64,000 nt of DNA from Alexandriicola marinus (GCF_004000435.1 NZ_RBVZ01000009.1:31857-95856), one strand, 5' to 3'; positions 48,989 to 58,095 are shown, counted from the stretch's first letter. Made by a program: numbers and translations. The notes: generated from the letters alone by a model not told the origin.

Positions 48989-49303
48989 CTAGGGCAGGCG
49001 GAGCCTGAGCCATCTGAGCGGGGCGGTCAAACGCCATGAGGTGGAGGCGTGCAGCTCCGCGATTTCGTGCCGAAGCAGGGCATTCTCTGCTTCGACCCCG
49101 GAAAGGCGGGTCTCGGTCTCTGCGACCCAGCTTTCAAGTGCGGCCCGGCGAAGCGCGTGGCTGACCTCGGCCTCCTTCGCCTCATCATGCAGCCGCAACG
49201 CCAGTGTCTCCAGCCTGCCTATCTGGGCCCGCAGGCAGGCGATCTCGCGGGTGTCGCTGCGCGGGCTGACATCGGGTGTCGTGTCGGCGATATGATCGGT
49301 CAT
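48989..49303 (-). CDS. Small coiled-coil protein ending in an STSWR motif
   Basis: A 104-residue protein from the ATG at 49303 (MTDHIADT). Residues 20-85 are a heptad-like helix (RLETLALRLHDEAKEAEV), and it ends STSWRLTAPLRWLRLRLP. This tail matches the C-terminus of the coiled-coil protein at 36927. No catalytic site is present. It is convergent with the GT2-exostosin gene. The start is uncertain because no good Shine-Dalgarno site is seen. Confidence 0.6.
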   Translation of the reverse strand: MTDHIADTTPDVSPRSDTREIACLRAQIGRLETLALRLHDEAKEAEVSHALRRAALESWVAETETRLSGVEAENALLRHEIAELHASTSWRLTAPLRWLRLRLP

Positions 49304-49377
49304 GAGATCGCGACCTTGTCCAGTGCTGCACTGGCTCATGAGACAGGGTTTTCCGGTCAAGGCCAAGGCCCCCGTCG

Positions 49378-50424
49378 TCAGGATTTGTCGAGAAGGTCCG
49401 TCGCCGGATTGTCGGTGATCTCGACGTCTCCGTAATAGGCCTGTGCCTGAGCCGCGGATTTATGCAGCGACAGCCGCATCGCGGCCTGAAGCGGCGCGCC
49501 GTCAAGGGCGGCCTGGGTCAGAAAGCCCGATCTTAGACCATGGGCCGATGCGAAATCGGCGCCGCGCCCGCTTTGCTCGAGACAGCGCTTCACGATCTGG
49601 CCGATCCCTGCCGGACTCAACGCCCGGGTCCCGGGCCTGCCCGTTGTTCCGATCTTGCGAAACAGGGCGCCGTCCCGAATTTCCGCGGCGTCGATCCATG
49701 CCGTGACGGCGCGCGCCGCGCGGCCCTTCAGGACAAGTTTCGGTGTCTGCTCCTGCCGGGTGGTCTTGGTGTCACGCAGACGCAGCCAGACGATCCCGTC
49801 ACTGTCGAAATCGCCCAGATCGACATCTTCCCGCCTGAGGGTCGCAATCTCGGACCGGCGCCTCCCGCCAGAAGCCCAGCCAAGCAGCAGGATCGCCCGA
49901 TCCCGTATGCCGCGCAGCCCGGGACCCGCGGCCGCGCACATTTCGTCCACGATTTCGCGTGTGATCGGATTGGCTGATTTCGGGGCAGCCGGCCTGCCGG
50001 CCGCGCGGCGGGCCTTGGAACGGGCCTGACGGATCAGGGGTGCATCGAACGGGGAGGGCAGGTTCCGCATCCGGTGAAAACTGCGCCACGAGGCGATGCG
50101 CCGGTCCAACGTGCTGGGGGCGGGACATTCCAGCGAACGGCGCAGACCCTGCGAGATCAGGCTTTGTGCCACGCGGGCCGCGTCTCCGCTGATGTCTTGC
50201 AGGTCGCGACTGTGATCGAGAACAAACCGCATGGCGACCGCTTCTTCCTCGGGCCAGGCCAGATCGGTGCCGAACGCCGCCATTTTCCACGCGGTGATAT
50301 AGGCAAGGTCGCGTTCGTAGGCCCGGATCGTATTCGCAGGGGTTCCGCGCACGAAAAGATCAGACAGAGCCTCCAGCGCCTCGTCATCGAGGTTCGTTTC
50401 CCGCGGCGTGACAAGGTTTGGCAT
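49378..50424 (-). CDS. Tyrosine recombinase (phage-integrase family)
   Basis: A 348-residue recombinase. The core-binding N-terminal domain (TPANTIRAYERDLAYITAW) precedes the catalytic domain with R in GWASGGRRRSEIATL (about 187), Lys in DTKTTRQ, HGLRSGFLTQ (about 295), His in SLHKSAAQAQAYYG and the nucleophile Tyr about 335. All R-K-H-R-H-Y positions appear intact. It probably resolves plasmid multimers or moves a segment. The dif-like palindrome 24 bp upstream of its start is the natural target. Confidence 0.92.
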   Translation of the reverse strand: MPNLVTPRETNLDDEALEALSDLFVRGTPANTIRAYERDLAYITAWKMAAFGTDLAWPEEEAVAMRFVLDHSRDLQDISGDAARVAQSLISQGLRRSLECPAPSTLDRRIASWRSFHRMRNLPSPFDAPLIRQARSKARRAAGRPAAPKSANPITREIVDEMCAAAGPGLRGIRDRAILLLGWASGGRRRSEIATLRREDVDLGDFDSDGIVWLRLRDTKTTRQEQTPKLVLKGRAARAVTAWIDAAEIRDGALFRKIGTTGRPGTRALSPAGIGQIVKRCLEQSGRGADFASAHGLRSGFLTQAALDGAPLQAAMRLSLHKSAAQAQAYYGDVEITDNPATDLLDKS

Positions 50425-50448
50425 GGCGTTTGGGGCTTGACCTTCATA

Positions 50449-50477
50449 AGATACGATAACTGAACATTATCGTATCT
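50449..50477. other. dif-like recombination core site (11-7-11)
   Basis: AGATACGATAA, a 7-nt spacer CTGAACA, and TTATCGTATCT form a perfect inverted repeat with 11-bp arms. Spacing, arm length and the inner ATAA/TTAT ends match XerC/XerD dif and other tyrosine-recombinase core sites. It lies just upstream of the recombinase ATG, so it may also regulate that gene. Confidence 0.6.
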
Positions 50478-50565
50478 AACATAGATCACACAAGAAGCAT
50501 TAAGTGGTATTCAAACATGATAAAAAAAGATTATTAAAAGTAAATTAATCCTATAAATATTGGCC

Positions 50566-51576
50566 ATGACGGCTCCAAGCTCATCTCCTGAATTGCCCCG
50601 TTCCGTCTGGTTCATGGCCGGTCTCTCTGAAGACGGGCCGTCCGAGTCGCATCCCGGGCGGGAATTGTTCGACCCGGGACCGTGGTTACGCGCCCAGTCG
50701 GATCACGTGGTCGAACTTGCAGGGTTATGTGCCGATCTCGGGCGGCTTGACGAGCGCTTGCACAGGGGCCCCGCAGGCTGGAGGCAGAGGCTCGCCCTGG
50801 CCGAGGCCGTGGGGCTGAGCTGGTGGGCCGGGGACAGGATCGGCGCGGAGCAGCTCTCTCTGTGGCAAGCTGCCCGCCTGTCGGGGCCGGACGAGGATGC
50901 CCTCGGGCTGGCCCGGGCGGGATGGGCCTTGCGCCGCTTGTCCTCGGGGCCGGAGCCGGCCGCGGATCCCGGTCTCTTTCTCGAACGTGCCGGTGCGGGT
51001 GACCCGGGGACAAGCGATCCCATCGCCGATGACCTGGCAGAGGTTCTGGAAGGAACGGAGGGCCTGCATCCCGTGGTCGCGGCGGCACGGCTTTTTCACT
51101 TGTGGAAGCGGCGCGGACCTGTCGGGCCCGCCGCGATGATCGAGGCGGCGGTGCTTGCCATGCGGGTGGCGCGTCCTCGCCCCATCGGGGTGGAACAGGG
51201 TCTGATTTTCCTGCCGCTTGCGCGGCGCTCAACCCTTGCGCTGACGTCCTCCGGCCCGCCGTCCAATCGCCTTGCGGCCTGGTTGCAGCAGGCCCATCAG
51301 GCGGTTCGGTCCGCCCTGTCCGAGACCGACAGGCTCCTGTCCTGGGAGGAGATCGTGCGGCAGCGTGTCGAGCCCCGGCCCGGCGGATCGCTCGATGCCG
51401 TGATCCACCTCCTGCGGGACTGGCCGCTTGTCTCCGCCCCGATGGCGGAGGCGCAAACCGGCTCGAGCCGGGCCACGGTGCAGCGGCATCTCGCCCTGCT
51501 CGAGGCGCAGGGCCTCACGCGCGAGGCCAGCGGTCAGGACCGCTACCGCATCTGGTCAGCGGCGTTCATCGACTGA
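50566..51576 (+). CDS. RHE_PE00001/DUF1612-like HTH protein
   Basis: A 336-residue protein. The region GRLDERLHRGPAGWRQRLALAEA resembles the RHE_PE00001-type (DUF1612 plus HTH) proteins common on alphaproteobacterial plasmids. The C-terminus has a winged-helix-like segment (LVSAPMAEAQTGSSRATVQRHLALLE) that should bind DNA. No ribosome site precedes the ATG, and a TATAAA box lies only eight bases upstream, which hints at leaderless mRNA. It is divergent from the tyrosine recombinase and may regulate it or bind the dif-like region (inference). Confidence 0.65.
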   Translation: MTAPSSSPELPRSVWFMAGLSEDGPSESHPGRELFDPGPWLRAQSDHVVELAGLCADLGRLDERLHRGPAGWRQRLALAEAVGLSWWAGDRIGAEQLSLWQAARLSGPDEDALGLARAGWALRRLSSGPEPAADPGLFLERAGAGDPGTSDPIADDLAEVLEGTEGLHPVVAAARLFHLWKRRGPVGPAAMIEAAVLAMRVARPRPIGVEQGLIFLPLARRSTLALTSSGPPSNRLAAWLQQAHQAVRSALSETDRLLSWEEIVRQRVEPRPGGSLDAVIHLLRDWPLVSAPMAEAQTGSSRATVQRHLALLEAQGLTREASGQDRYRIWSAAFID

Positions 51577-51703
51577 TCGGAAAACAGGTCGCCGGCCCGA
51601 GGCTCTGTCTGGTGTCGCGGACATGACACGCTGCATCAGCTTGTGATTGAGTAGGGTTAGTTAATCTGATAGCCGAAATCAACGCCAGAAGGGGAAAGTT
51701 GTC

Positions 51704-52675
51704 TTGCGGGTAGTCTTCCATATCGGTTTGAACAAGACTGGGACCTCCAGTCTTCAGAAGTTTCTCAGTCTCAATCCCGACAATCTTGCCGATCAGGGCT
51801 GGCTCTATCCGCAGGCTGGCAGCGACGGCGTCGCGCATCACGAGCTGTTTCACGCGGCCCATCGCGGGATCGGCCCCCTCAAAGAGCTGCGCGACGCGAT
51901 CGAAGCCGAGGCCGAGGCCGCCGGAGGCAAGAACGTTCTGCTCTCGACAGAGGCGCTGCACGACACGCCGCATGTGGGCCGCATCGCCGAGGCCTTCGAG
52001 GGCTGCGAGGTGCAGATCATCATCTTCCTGCGCGATTACATCGACTATCTCAGCAGCTGGTATCGCGAGGACGTGCAATCGAGCGCGCTGTGCAGCGACT
52101 TCGAGAATTACGCCGTGCTCAAGCGCAAGCCCTTTGTCCCGATCCTCAAACGGTGGGAAAAGTTCTTTGGCCGCGACGCGCTCCATATCCGCGACTACAA
52201 CCGGCAGGTCCTGCGCAACGGATCCAGCATCGACGAGATACTCTGCGGCATCCTCCGCATCGAGAGCATCGAAGGCTGGAACACCCCCGGATACGAGAAC
52301 AATCCGAGCGTCTCGGGCAACCTTCTGTTCTTCAAGCGTCTGATGAACAACTTCATCCCGCGCGACGAGGCCTCGACCTATGGCTCGGAGATCATGGATC
52401 TGGCCAAGACGGACCCGACCTTCCGTCAGCCCATGCAGATTTCGGCTGATTTCTGCAGCTACCTGATCGGCAGCCAATATGCCGCCGATCTTAACCAGCT
52501 CGAAGGGGATTACGGCTTCAGCCTGAGCCTGAAACCCCCGGGCCGCGAAGGATCGCTGATCCCGGATCTCGACCGGCTGAAATCCGACTACGAACTGATC
52601 CAGGAGACCTGCCGCGAACAGGACTTCCGCTTTGGCGACCGGCTGGCGCAATTCGCGCCAGCCTTGTGTCTCTAG
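51704..52675 (+). CDS. Sulfotransferase-like protein
   Basis: A 323-residue protein from a TTG at 51704. The PAPS-binding loop is FHIGLNKTGTSSLQKFL at the N-terminus, the second motif is QIIIFLRDYIDYLSSWYRE, and NPSVSGNLLFFKRLMNNF is shared with the sulfotransferase at 54065. An acceptor in the capsule is inferred. The next gene on the other strand converges with it. Confidence 0.78.
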   Translation: MRVVFHIGLNKTGTSSLQKFLSLNPDNLADQGWLYPQAGSDGVAHHELFHAAHRGIGPLKELRDAIEAEAEAAGGKNVLLSTEALHDTPHVGRIAEAFEGCEVQIIIFLRDYIDYLSSWYREDVQSSALCSDFENYAVLKRKPFVPILKRWEKFFGRDALHIRDYNRQVLRNGSSIDEILCGILRIESIEGWNTPGYENNPSVSGNLLFFKRLMNNFIPRDEASTYGSEIMDLAKTDPTFRQPMQISADFCSYLIGSQYAADLNQLEGDYGFSLSLKPPGREGSLIPDLDRLKSDYELIQETCREQDFRFGDRLAQFAPALCL

Positions 52676-52706
52676 CAACCACGGCGGTTATCGCCGTAGG
52701 CAAGCC

Positions 52707-52940
52707 TCAGTTCTTCTTGATCAGTTCATAACCTTGACTGTCCATCCTTCTCAGGATGCGGCGGGCCTGCGTGTGGAAGGTCGCACTCTCCTCTTCCCAA
52801 GAGGAGTGGCGACCCTCGTCGCCCATTTCTGCCCAGCTGTCAGCATACTTGTTCGCATGAAGGGCATGCGCCAGATCAATGACCGTTTCGAGTGGAAATT
52901 CTTCGGAGGATGAAGTCGTTTTTGTTGTCTTGAGAGCCAT
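52707..52940 (-). CDS. Small protein paralogous to the one at 59768
   Basis: 77 residues with SSWEEESATFHTQARRILRRM and SQGYELIKKN. The pattern W-x-E-x(2)-A-x-[FY]-x(4)-RR-[IL]-L-x(3)-[ML]-x(2)-QG-[YF] is shared with the 74-residue protein at 59768. No known function. The protein is small, charged and probably helical, and next to sulfotransferase genes. Confidence 0.65.
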   Translation of the reverse strand: MALKTTKTTSSSEEFPLETVIDLAHALHANKYADSWAEMGDEGRHSSWEEESATFHTQARRILRRMDSQGYELIKKN

Positions 52941-52960
52941 TATAGTCCCTTTCTCAGTTT

Positions 52961-53869
52961 TCAGATTGAAGTAAGATTTTTTTTTATGGCGTCTGAAAGA
53001 TCCTTAGCGAGTTGCGCCGGTGTTCTGGGCAGGATGTTTTCAATTCCCACCTCGTTGTAGAGTCGGTAGGAGCGATCGCAGAGCGTTTCAAAATCGATGA
53101 TTTCTCCGGGCTGCTCGGTGCCCCTCCCACATACGAACAATTCGCTTGCACGATAGGGCAATTGAAAAGCCTGACGAACCGATGGCGTCGGAGGGATGAC
53201 GGTGTCATTTGTCAGGTTATGAGGGAGGGTGGAGGTATCGATCCAGCTGGCGTTTCCCCCAAGGGCAGTATTCACAAGTCGTTCCGCCATCAGGCTCAGG
53301 GTTCTCAAGCTGGGATGATTGATCGTCAGCATCCCGACTTCCTGTCGGTTGATCGTGTCGAATATGTCGCCGACCTTTACGTCCAACCCCGCCTCACGCG
53401 AGCGGATCTCGTCGTAGCTGTCGACCCAGACCTGTTCCACGTCATAGACTGGCGTGACGATTTCGTTGCGCCAGATCGCGGCCACCTCTCTGACCGATAG
53501 GCCGTTCACATAGCCATAGATCGCGAGGGAACTGTGATAATCTCCGATAGGGGACTTCAGGCGGGCATTCTTGGCATTGTCCACATAGACGATATCGGGA
53601 TGCAGTCCCGAGAAGAATGGCACGGCGTAGCTTATGATCTTGTCTTTGAAGCTGTTCTTTAGATTGGTGAGGGCGAAGTCCCCCCAGTTCGCGTTATGTG
53701 GCACCGTGAAGATGATGTCGAAGCTATTGAGCCGGGAAAAAAGGTCCTCTTTTTTCTCGGGGGTCAGCGCATAGAGCGCCACCGCTTCCACTTCTGTGAA
53801 ATGCCCACTGTGTCGCAGAAGTTGCCCGGTCGTGTGCGAGGTGCAATTGGCGATTACGAGGGCCTTCAT
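52961..53869 (-). CDS. WcbI-like polysaccharide biosynthesis protein
   Basis: A 302-residue protein with the WcbI-type start MKALVIANCTSHTTGQLLRH, where NCxxxxxxQLL is the conserved segment, followed by IIFTVPHNANWGDF. WcbI-type enzymes occur in capsule loci and are thought to act on an acyl or sugar intermediate; exact chemistry is not known. The start overlaps the preceding short gene by four bases (ATGA). Base composition of this stretch is visibly more AT-rich than the neighbours. Confidence 0.65.
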   Translation of the reverse strand: MKALVIANCTSHTTGQLLRHSGHFTEVEAVALYALTPEKKEDLFSRLNSFDIIFTVPHNANWGDFALTNLKNSFKDKIISYAVPFFSGLHPDIVYVDNAKNARLKSPIGDYHSSLAIYGYVNGLSVREVAAIWRNEIVTPVYDVEQVWVDSYDEIRSREAGLDVKVGDIFDTINRQEVGMLTINHPSLRTLSLMAERLVNTALGGNASWIDTSTLPHNLTNDTVIPPTPSVRQAFQLPYRASELFVCGRGTEQPGEIIDFETLCDRSYRLYNEVGIENILPRTPAQLAKDLSDAIKKNLTSI

Positions 53870-54072
53870 GCGGCCGCTCCGGTCATCCCTGGCCTCAGAA
53901 ACTGCGCGATCTGCGTCGGGCTCCGGTCGCGCAGGATGTTGCGGATCACCGCTTCGCGGGGACGGCTGAAGGCGGTCAGGAGATCCTGTTGTCGCCTGAG
54001 CGGGATGGAGGTGAAGATCAGGTCGGTCCGCGACCCGAAATATCCACGGATTGTCGATGGCAAATCACGCAT
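53866..54072 (-). CDS. Short paralogue of the C-terminus of the 55064 gene
   Basis: A 68-residue frame whose residues 16-60 (LIFTSIPLRRQQDLLTAF, then SRPREAVIRNILRDR) mirror the C-terminal ~50 residues of the protein at 55064. Only 14 new residues precede this match. It is either a remnant of a duplication or a genuine stand-alone small domain, because its start overlaps the previous stop by eight bases and its stop overlaps the WcbI-like start. Confidence 0.55.
   Translation of the reverse strand: MRDLPSTIRGYFGSRTDLIFTSIPLRRQQDLLTAFSRPREAVIRNILRDRSPTQIAQFLRPGMTGAAA
53981..54019. repeat. Copy 1 of a 39-bp duplicated segment
   Basis: 39 bases that recur at 55167-55205 with a single mismatch. 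They encode RRQQD and flanking residues. Strong identity suggests a recent duplication or gene conversion. Confidence 0.8.
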
Positions 54073-55054
54073 TGGAGGGAAACCTGTACTTCCAGAGCAT
54101 GTTCATCCGATCGACGAACTGCAATAATTTGAAATCCATATTGATGGAATAATCCATGATCTTTTCCATATCTCTCTCAAGCCGATCATAGTCGGGGCAG
54201 AGAGATCCTTTGATCGGCTTGTCGATTGCCCTGATATTGAAATTATAAAGACTATTCAGATCTCGCCGATCATTTCGATATTGAAATTTAATGCGGTCAA
54301 TTTGATTCTGCTGAACAGCTATTCTGCCTCCGAATGTTGGATCCAGATCGACCATATCGGAGAACTCATTTGCTATCGAAAGGGATTCTTCTTTTGAAAG
54401 AAACACGTTCAGGACACGCTTGAAGAACAGGAGGTTCCCAGAGACGCTGGGGTTGGATGCAATCTTCACTTTTGCCAGATGTCGGGAAATCTCGGGATCA
54501 AGAAATTGAAGGAAGTCGGCGACGATGTCCCGTTCTTTCAGCGCGTCCCGCTCGTAATGCCTGACGATCACATTTTCCTGACCATAGGCCTCGACCCACC
54601 CATTGATCATTGTCATGTGGTTGGCAGGGTGGTGGTCTATGAACTCGTCCAGTGTCATCGAAGTATTCCGTGACTGGATCGCCTGTTGATACCACGAGGT
54701 CAGGTAGACGGCGTGTTCCCGAATGTAGACGATGACCTTCGTCCGGCCGCGAGGACATAGCGGCAGGACGTTGGAGGGGTGTTGGATCGTGTGGAAGTTC
54801 TCACTGGAGAGCAGACAAATGTCATGACCTTGGCATTCTGCATGCAGTTGCTCGATCCAGTTTTCCGACATGCCCAGTTCGTCCAGCTGCACGCCCTTCA
54901 AGGCACGGGACACATTGTGGTGCGCTGCGGTTTCTATGCCGACCGTTGGATAGGCGATACCATATTCGGACAGCAGAGCACGGTTGTCGAAGAAGATGCG
55001 CTGGAGGCTGGATGTGCCTGTCTTGTTCGTTCCGATGTGAAGAAGGTATTGCAT
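54065..55054 (-). CDS. Sulfotransferase-like protein, AT-rich
   Basis: A 329-residue protein starting MQYLLHIGTNKTGTSSLQRIF, the PAPS-binding loop. The second region is KVIVYIREHAVYLTSWYQQ. NPSVSGNLLFFKRVLN matches the sulfotransferase at 51704, so the two are paralogues although composition is much more AT-rich here. It is flanked by the full and shortened copies of the same unknown gene, which suggests this segment was rearranged as a block. Confidence 0.78.
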   Translation of the reverse strand: MQYLLHIGTNKTGTSSLQRIFFDNRALLSEYGIAYPTVGIETAAHHNVSRALKGVQLDELGMSENWIEQLHAECQGHDICLLSSENFHTIQHPSNVLPLCPRGRTKVIVYIREHAVYLTSWYQQAIQSRNTSMTLDEFIDHHPANHMTMINGWVEAYGQENVIVRHYERDALKERDIVADFLQFLDPEISRHLAKVKIASNPSVSGNLLFFKRVLNVFLSKEESLSIANEFSDMVDLDPTFGGRIAVQQNQIDRIKFQYRNDRRDLNSLYNFNIRAIDKPIKGSLCPDYDRLERDMEKIMDYSINMDFKLLQFVDRMNMLWKYRFPSNA

Positions 55055-55063
55055 GAGTGACTT

Positions 55064-55966
55064 CTATCCTGCCGCTTGCCGAAATAGCAGCTCGATCATC
55101 TTCGGGGTCCTCTGGCGCAGGATGTCGCGGATCGCGGCCTCTCGTGGTTTGTTGAAACCCGGCATCAGATCCTGTTGTCGCCTGAGCAGGATGGAGGTGA
55201 AGATCGGATCAACGAGGCAGTCGTACAGCGCCTGCAGATTGTCCAGCGACCGGGCCTCGCCGAAGATCGGGCCGGACACTTCCCACGGATTGAGGTCGCC
55301 GCAATCGCTGCGGATATCGAAGCTCAGATCCGCGGCCAGTCGGCCCGAGGCCACGGTATCCGCGACCCGGTAATCGTGTCTGTCAAAGGGCTTGTCGCCC
55401 AGATGCAGCCGGATGGAGCAGGGCAGATCGAGACCCTCGAACATCGCAAGCCCGGGCAGGGCCGCGATGCCCGCCTTGCCCAGGGGATGCGCCACGACGC
55501 CGCCTGCTTCCGAGCAATGGACGATCTCGAACTTATGAGCGCGGCCGGTCTCTGAACCGGTCGTGACCGGGCCCGCGGGCAGTTCGGCCAGCACCGGCAC
55601 TTGATCCGATTTCAGACCTATCCGGGCCTGAAGCGACCGGGAGGTGACGATCACCCTTTCGGCCTGCATGGCCAGCACCGCGTCATGGGCCGGATCGACC
55701 GTGCCGATGAACAGCAGCGCGGACCGCGTGTCCAGAAAACGCTCCGGATCGTTGGTCAGAAGAATGGTCGTGCCGGGATCATGGCTCTCGGACAGGCCGA
55801 AATCCAATTCCCCCGTGCGGTGGAGCCGGGTTACCAACTCCGACATGATCCGGGCAAAGTGCCCGTCCCGGGGATCGACGTGATAGCGAAATTCCAAGGT
55901 TGGCCTCACATTCAGAACGTAGGGAAGGGCGGTCAGGCGATCGCGAAGTCCGACAGCTTCAGGCAC
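55064..55966 (-). CDS. Unknown 300-residue protein of the sulfotransferase island
   Basis: No family is recognised. The frame starts at a GTG at 55966, inside the last codons of the GT4 gene (34-bp overlap); a shorter start further in is possible. Segments such as RYHVDPRDGHFARIM and TILLTNDPERFLDTRSALLFIG suggest alternating helices and strands. The C-terminal ~50 residues (FTSILLRRQQDL, NKPREAAIRDIL) are duplicated at 53866. Probably involved in glycan modification by context only. Confidence 0.6.
   Translation of the reverse strand: MPEAVGLRDRLTALPYVLNVRPTLEFRYHVDPRDGHFARIMSELVTRLHRTGELDFGLSESHDPGTTILLTNDPERFLDTRSALLFIGTVDPAHDAVLAMQAERVIVTSRSLQARIGLKSDQVPVLAELPAGPVTTGSETGRAHKFEIVHCSEAGGVVAHPLGKAGIAALPGLAMFEGLDLPCSIRLHLGDKPFDRHDYRVADTVASGRLAADLSFDIRSDCGDLNPWEVSGPIFGEARSLDNLQALYDCLVDPIFTSILLRRQQDLMPGFNKPREAAIRDILRQRTPKMIELLFRQAAG
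55167..55205. repeat. Copy 2 of a 39-bp duplicated segment
   Basis: Matches 53981-54019 with one mismatch, at the same relative position in the homologous gene. Confidence 0.8.
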
Positions 55967-58095
55967 AGCATCCGCCCGTGCGGATGTTCCTGTGACCCGG
56001 TCGGGGTGAAGAAGGGTTGCCCGCCCTTCAGCTCGACAAAGGCCACCCGGCTTCCCTGGGGGGTCGCAGGGTCGACCGTGATTTCGACATCCGTCTTCGA
56101 CGTCATCTGCACGCGGACCCCCTGGCTCATCGCCGAAACCTTGGCGACGCCGCGCTTGGCTTCGATCGAGAAGGACAGGGTGGCCGTTTCATTGGGCCGG
56201 CGTATCCCGATCACCGCGGATGGCATGCGGGTCCATACGAGGGTGTTTTCCGGGGCATGACAGCCAAGCAGCAACAAGGTGTCGAGGATCGGATGTGACT
56301 GGTCGATCTCGTCGAGCCTGAGGTTGTGCACCCCGCGCAGGAACAGGTGTGTCTGCATGGCATCGCGAACCTGTCCGATCTTGTCGGACAGGCCCGAAAG
56401 TTCGGCCCCGAGCGACTGGCCCTTGTCCCGCTCGCCGGAGAACCGTTCGCGTTCGTGGGCCATCAGGGCGCCGACCAGGTTCTCGTAATCCCGGGCCTGC
56501 CGGCCGATCAGCGTCTGGCCCACCCGTTCGTAATAATCCTGCAGCATGTCGTCATTGTCGAGGAAGACGATCGATCTGCGCACGATCGGCGGAATGGAGG
56601 CCAGATCGATCGTGCCGTTGGCCGGGCGCTTTTCAAGGAAATGCCGGATCAGAAGCAGTGTCTGTTCGATCGCGGAAGGCGGAACCAGTTTTGAAAAGGC
56701 CGTCAGTATCTCTTCCACGTCCGGGCGGCGGCTGCCCGGCATGAGAGCCATGCACTCCAGGCTGAGCGCCTGGATCTGCTTGGCGGGCTCGGGAGTACGC
56801 ATGATATCGATCCCGCTCATCCTGCGGGCCTTTTTCCGCACCACCCCGTCGAGGGTCGCGCGGTAGCGGGCCGCTCCGGCATCGTCGGCGCGGGGGCGCG
56901 CGGGTTTGCACGATGCAATCAGCGTTTCGAAATAGCGCTGCGCCGTGTGATCGGCGGCATAGGCGCGGGCCCCGTCCGACAATTCCGTGAATCGTGCCGG
57001 CTCAAGCGCATCTGCGATCGAAGAGGCGATGGCCGTCGAAGAGAGCGTATGGACCTTCTGAACGACCGTGTCCGGCAGATCATCATAGCACCCCGAGGCA
57101 AAAACGACCACGGGGACGCCCACGGCCACCTGTTCGGCAAGGGACCCGCTGGCCGTTTCTGTATTGGGGTGACGGATATTGACGAACATGTGCGAGCTGG
57201 CCTTCAGCGCGCGCAATTCCGTTTCCGAGACATTCGGCGCCACGGTGCAGGTGAAGGTTTCGTGGGACGCCTGCTCGGCCAGCCGGAGGATCCTGTCGTA
57301 ATAGGTCGTATGTCCCGGTCGACCCGCGATCCTGTAGCGGATCGGCCGGTTCAGTTCGCGGGCGACACTGGCGATGGCCGGGATCAGAAGGTCATAGTTC
57401 TTCGGAGGTGAGATATCGCCGAAAGACGAGATCCTGATCTCTTCAACCGGTGGTGCGGGCTGCTCGGGGACCGGCTTCTTGTCGGTGGGCAGGAACAGGC
57501 GGATGAAATCGAATTTTCCCAGCTTCGAAAGCTCGCGCTCAGCAAAGGCCGAGTGGACGACCACCTGGGTCGCATTCGAAAGAAAGGGCTCGATCAGCGG
57601 AAAATCGATGCAGGCCGGTGTATCCCATGGGGCGTACCGGGCGCGTCCGGGCGCGATCGTGATCCGCGACTTCTCGAGAACCTGAGCGCCCTCTTCGCCA
57701 TAGTAATCGAGAAGCATGCCCGCATAGAGCGCCGGGTTGGCGTTCTGTTCGAATATCACGTTGGCCCAATAATGCTGCATCATGATGTCGTGCACGATCA
57801 CGATCCCGGAATGCGACAGGCACAGCCGGTTGATCGCGCTGTGATTGGTCACGTTGTTGCCGATATTGAAGATCGTCAGATCATAATTGGCCGCGAAGAA
57901 ATCGGCGTCGTGCCACGGCTGCAGGATCGTCGCGGGAACCGGGGGCACGAGGTAGTGACTGCTGGGTTCGATGAACAGATCGACAGTCAGATCGGAGGTC
58001 TTGCCTATCGTGTCCGCACCGGCTCGCAGGATCGAGTGGGAATGGTGCGAGATATCCGAAAATCTGGATAATGGGCTTAACCAAGCGATACGCAT
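55933..58095 (-). CDS. GT4-type glycosyltransferase with long C-terminal extension
   Basis: A 720-residue protein. Residues 1-400 are GT-B/GT4 like: MRIAWLSPLSRFSDISHH, then RISSFGDISPPKNYDLLIPA in the hinge and TASGSLAEQVAVGVPVVVFA (about 320), the donor-binding E-x7-E-type region. Residues 400-600 are helical, and the last ~100 residues (NTLVWTRMPSAVIGI, RMLCLKLSDFAIA) look like a beta-sandwich. Its 3' end overlaps the start of the 55064 gene. Substrate unknown; capsule context. Confidence 0.82.
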   Translation of the reverse strand: MRIAWLSPLSRFSDISHHSHSILRAGADTIGKTSDLTVDLFIEPSSHYLVPPVPATILQPWHDADFFAANYDLTIFNIGNNVTNHSAINRLCLSHSGIVIVHDIMMQHYWANVIFEQNANPALYAGMLLDYYGEEGAQVLEKSRITIAPGRARYAPWDTPACIDFPLIEPFLSNATQVVVHSAFAERELSKLGKFDFIRLFLPTDKKPVPEQPAPPVEEIRISSFGDISPPKNYDLLIPAIASVARELNRPIRYRIAGRPGHTTYYDRILRLAEQASHETFTCTVAPNVSETELRALKASSHMFVNIRHPNTETASGSLAEQVAVGVPVVVFASGCYDDLPDTVVQKVHTLSSTAIASSIADALEPARFTELSDGARAYAADHTAQRYFETLIASCKPARPRADDAGAARYRATLDGVVRKKARRMSGIDIMRTPEPAKQIQALSLECMALMPGSRRPDVEEILTAFSKLVPPSAIEQTLLLIRHFLEKRPANGTIDLASIPPIVRRSIVFLDNDDMLQDYYERVGQTLIGRQARDYENLVGALMAHERERFSGERDKGQSLGAELSGLSDKIGQVRDAMQTHLFLRGVHNLRLDEIDQSHPILDTLLLLGCHAPENTLVWTRMPSAVIGIRRPNETATLSFSIEAKRGVAKVSAMSQGVRVQMTSKTDVEITVDPATPQGSRVAFVELKGGQPFFTPTGSQEHPHGRMLCLKLSDFAIA

